DNA from: Actinoplanes sp. L3-i22
GTDB taxonomy: Bacteria; Actinomycetota; Actinomycetes; Mycobacteriales; Micromonosporaceae
Length of the DNA: 64,000 nt
Reading direction: 5' to 3'
NCBI RefSeq assembly: GCF_019704555.1
Contig: NZ_AP024745.1
Location: 10,405,501 to 10,469,500, forward strand
A model generated the notes under the pieces. That model was not told the DNA's origin. It saw nothing but the letters and a program-made list of their open reading frames with translations, and searched no databases. Position 1 is the first letter of the stretch. Every line of letters begins with the position of its first letter. Positions 62,111-64,000 of this stretch are shown in pieces. The position numbers were made by a program, and so were the translations under genes.

Positions 62111-62470
62111 GGCGCACAAAACTAGGCGAAGCGGGCGTTTTTCCCAAATCGACACACTCACGGGTGACGAAGATCCTCCCTGACCTGCATGGAGGACAAC
62201 GCGCGAGCCGGGAAAGCCGCGACACGTGGGTAATGCGAACGGATGACCCGGAGTCGTAGATCACACGGCTCGACCCCGTGCTGTTCTAACTTTTGCGAGG
62301 AAGCCGCAACAGGTCTCGTGAAACGCCGAGCCGGTTGTCCATCATCCTTTCGGCTTCTCGTGCGTTAGCCTCTGCGGAAGCGCATCTGCCGACGACATCC
62401 ATCGGCTTGTCCTGCGCTTTCCTGGCCGTCTTCCGGCGGACATTCAGGCACGCAAGCATGGGGAACATCA
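62111..62470. other. Regulatory region upstream of the PKS gene
   Basis: 360 bp without a supported gene. It lies between the divergent secreted-protein and PKS genes and should hold promoters for both. Confidence 0.5.
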
Positions 62471-64000
62471 TTGGACATTGCCATCGTCGGCCTATCCTGC
62501 CGTTTTCCGGGGGCGCGCGACGTGGTCGAGTTCTGGGCGAACTCGCTGGCCGCCGCTCATCAATTCCGGCCCGTACCGTCGGGGCGCTGGAATCATGAGA
62601 CGTTCTATTCCACGAACTTCCGTGACACCCATGCGACGTACACCGACCGGGTGGCCTTTCTTGACGAGGTCGAGAAGTTCGCCGCCCTGCACCACCGCAT
62701 CCCACCGCGGCGTGCCAAAGCCATGGATCCGCAGCACCGCCTGCTCGTCGACCTGGCCCGCGAGGCCGTTCAGGACGCGGGCTGGGAGCGGCGTCCGTTC
62801 GACCGGTCGACCACCGGTGTCTTCGTCGGCCTGAGCACGGCCGACTACAAGGACATGGTCGGGGCCCGGCTCACCGCCAGCATGCTGGCGGACGGGTCGC
62901 TGTCCCCCAATGCCAATGATCCCGAGCTGCTCGCGGCGATCGCCGAGGCGGCGAAGGCGGCGATCGACCCGCCGCAGTCGTTCTCGATGGCCGGCTCCCT
63001 GCTCAACATGGCGCCGGCCACCGTCAGCGAGCTGCTCGACCTGGGCGGCCCGTCGTTCGCGGTGGACGCCGCCTGCTCGTCCGCGCTGGTGGCCATGCAC
63101 GAGGCGGTCAACCACCTGCGCACCGGCTCGTGCAGCGCGGCCCTGGTCGGCGGGGTGTTCGTCAACCTCACCCCGAACGCGCTGGTCGGCTTCTCCCGGG
63201 TGGGCGCGCTGTCGCCGGCCGGGCTGTGCCGGCCGTTCGACAACCGGGCCGACGGCTTCGTGCTCGGCGAGGGCGGATCCCTCGCGGTGCTCCGGCCGCT
63301 GGACGACGCGCTGGAGGCGGGCGACCGCATCTACGCGGTGCTCAACGGCATCGGCACGGCCAACGACGGCAAGGGCGCCGGGCCGATGACCCCGAAGGCG
63401 GAGGGCCAGGAGCAGGCCATGCGGGCCGCCTACCGGGACGCGCGCGTCGAGCCGGGCGCGATCGACTTCCTGGAGGCGCACGGCACCGGCACCACGGTCG
63501 GCGACAAGGTGGAGATCGAGGCGATCCGCCGGCTGCGGGCCAAGTCCGCGGACCGGCCCTGCTACCTGTCGTCCGGCAAGGCCACCATCGGGCACACGCT
63601 GCCCGCGGCCGGCGCGGCCGGGGTGCTGCGGACCGCGCTCGCCCTGCACCACCGCACGGTCCCGCCGCAGCCGGCGACCATGGACCCGCACGCCGAACTG
63701 CCGCTGGTGGAGTCCGGTCTGTCGATCGCGACCGAGCCGACGCCGTGGGCGCAGCCGGCCGACGACCGGCGCCGGGCCGGCGTCAGCTCGTTCGGGTTCG
63801 GCGGTACGAACGTGCACGCCGTGCTCAGCGAGGCGCCCGAACCGGAGGACGACGGCGACGACGCGGACCGCCCCTGGGTGGTGCTGATCTCCGCGGACAA
63901 CGGGGAGCTGCTGACGTCGTACGCGGAAAGGTTGTCGGGTTTGATCGCCGCGGACGCGGCCTTGACCCCGGCCGCCGTGGCCCGCACGACCGCCAGCCGC
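62471..64000 (+). CDS. Type I polyketide synthase, N-terminal ketosynthase (runs off window)
   Basis: At least 510 residues. The ketosynthase domain starts at residue 1 (DIAIVGLSCRFPG), with active-site Cys202 (VDAACSSAL), His337 (EAHGTG) and His375 (KATIGHT), all intact. Only a TTG at 62471 fits the start; GGGGAA lies six bases upstream and the frame closes at a TAG at 62366. About 35 residues are inserted before Cys202 (~130-170) relative to ordinary modular KS domains, and RPVPSGRW near the start recalls iterative or PUFA-like synthases. The C-terminal Glu/Asp-rich linker (PEPEDDGDDAD) precedes the next domain. Confidence 0.93.
   Translation, partial: MDIAIVGLSCRFPGARDVVEFWANSLAAAHQFRPVPSGRWNHETFYSTNFRDTHATYTDRVAFLDEVEKFAALHHRIPPRRAKAMDPQHRLLVDLAREAVQDAGWERRPFDRSTTGVFVGLSTADYKDMVGARLTASMLADGSLSPNANDPELLAAIAEAAKAAIDPPQSFSMAGSLLNMAPATVSELLDLGGPSFAVDAACSSALVAMHEAVNHLRTGSCSAALVGGVFVNLTPNALVGFSRVGALSPAGLCRPFDNRADGFVLGEGGSLAVLRPLDDALEAGDRIYAVLNGIGTANDGKGAGPMTPKAEGQEQAMRAAYRDARVEPGAIDFLEAHGTGTTVGDKVEIEAIRRLRAKSADRPCYLSSGKATIGHTLPAAGAAGVLRTALALHHRTVPPQPATMDPHAELPLVESGLSIATEPTPWAQPADDRRRAGVSSFGFGGTNVHAVLSEAPEPEDDGDDADRPWVVLISADNGELLTSYAERLSGLIAADAALTPAAVARTTASR

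Overview
High-GC actinobacterial chromosome, most likely a filamentous member of the Micromonosporaceae (Actinoplanes-like). This placement is an inference from codon bias, GTG/TTG starts, a conservon (CvnABCD-type) GTPase cassette, an NRPS and a PKS, and the secreted carbohydrate-active enzymes. No species-level marker was seen.

Layout. (1) 1-12.0 kb is the end of a natural-product locus. It holds the 3' part of an NRPS (A-PCP-TE) and an MFS exporter. A noncoding gap follows, then a tightly coupled six-gene operon: an unknown protein, SbnA-like and SbnB-like L-2,3-diaminopropionate (Dap) enzymes, a threonine-synthase-like PLP enzyme, a histidine-box desaturase and a free-standing B3/B4 (PheRS-editing-type) protein. 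An enoyl-CoA hydratase and an opposing formyltransferase-family gene close this part. (2) 12.25-12.55 kb is a tRNA Gly-Cys-Val cluster, repeated as a second direct copy at 24.83-25.11 kb. Between the copies lie a P450, two VWA proteins, DUF58, MoxR and an HtrA-like protease in one operon, two paralogous Gly-rich membrane proteins, a StyA-like monooxygenase and a conservon. (3) 25-30 kb has an Eis-like acetyltransferase and an extracytosolic flavin electron-transfer set (ApbE, FMN-binding protein, ferric-reductase-like membrane flavoprotein). (4) 30-38.6 kb has cobL-cobM-cobK, a diguanylate cyclase, two small membrane proteins, a secreted tripeptidyl-aminopeptidase-like hydrolase and an unknown protein. 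(5) 38.6-43.5 kb is repeat-rich. It contains an IS5-like element cleanly inserted in a tandem repeat, a SIS-domain protein and a secreted CBM2-GH64 glucanase, and is flanked by two inverted copies of a ~140 bp structured element. Each copy lies directly downstream of a stop codon. (6) 43.5-49.4 kb is an arabinoside-uptake operon (binding protein, two permeases, GH51 arabinofuranosidase) facing its LacI regulator across a perfect 18-bp palindrome. (7) 49.4-62.1 kb is mixed housekeeping and signalling: LigD-polymerase-like protein, acyl-CoA dehydrogenase, PAS-GGDEF sensor, alpha/beta hydrolase, a beta-propeller protein, a two-component system and a front-end desaturase. (8) 62.47 kb to the end is the start of a type I PKS that runs off the window.

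Two items look least explained. One is the Dap operon with its unusual set of tailoring genes, which probably makes or modifies a non-proteinogenic amino acid for the adjacent NRPS. The other is the duplicated 3'-end element near 38.7 and 43.4 kb, whose sequence differences mostly spare its hairpin stems. Several convergent gene ends also carry GC-rich tandem repeats of fixed period (16, 20, ~22, ~31 bp).
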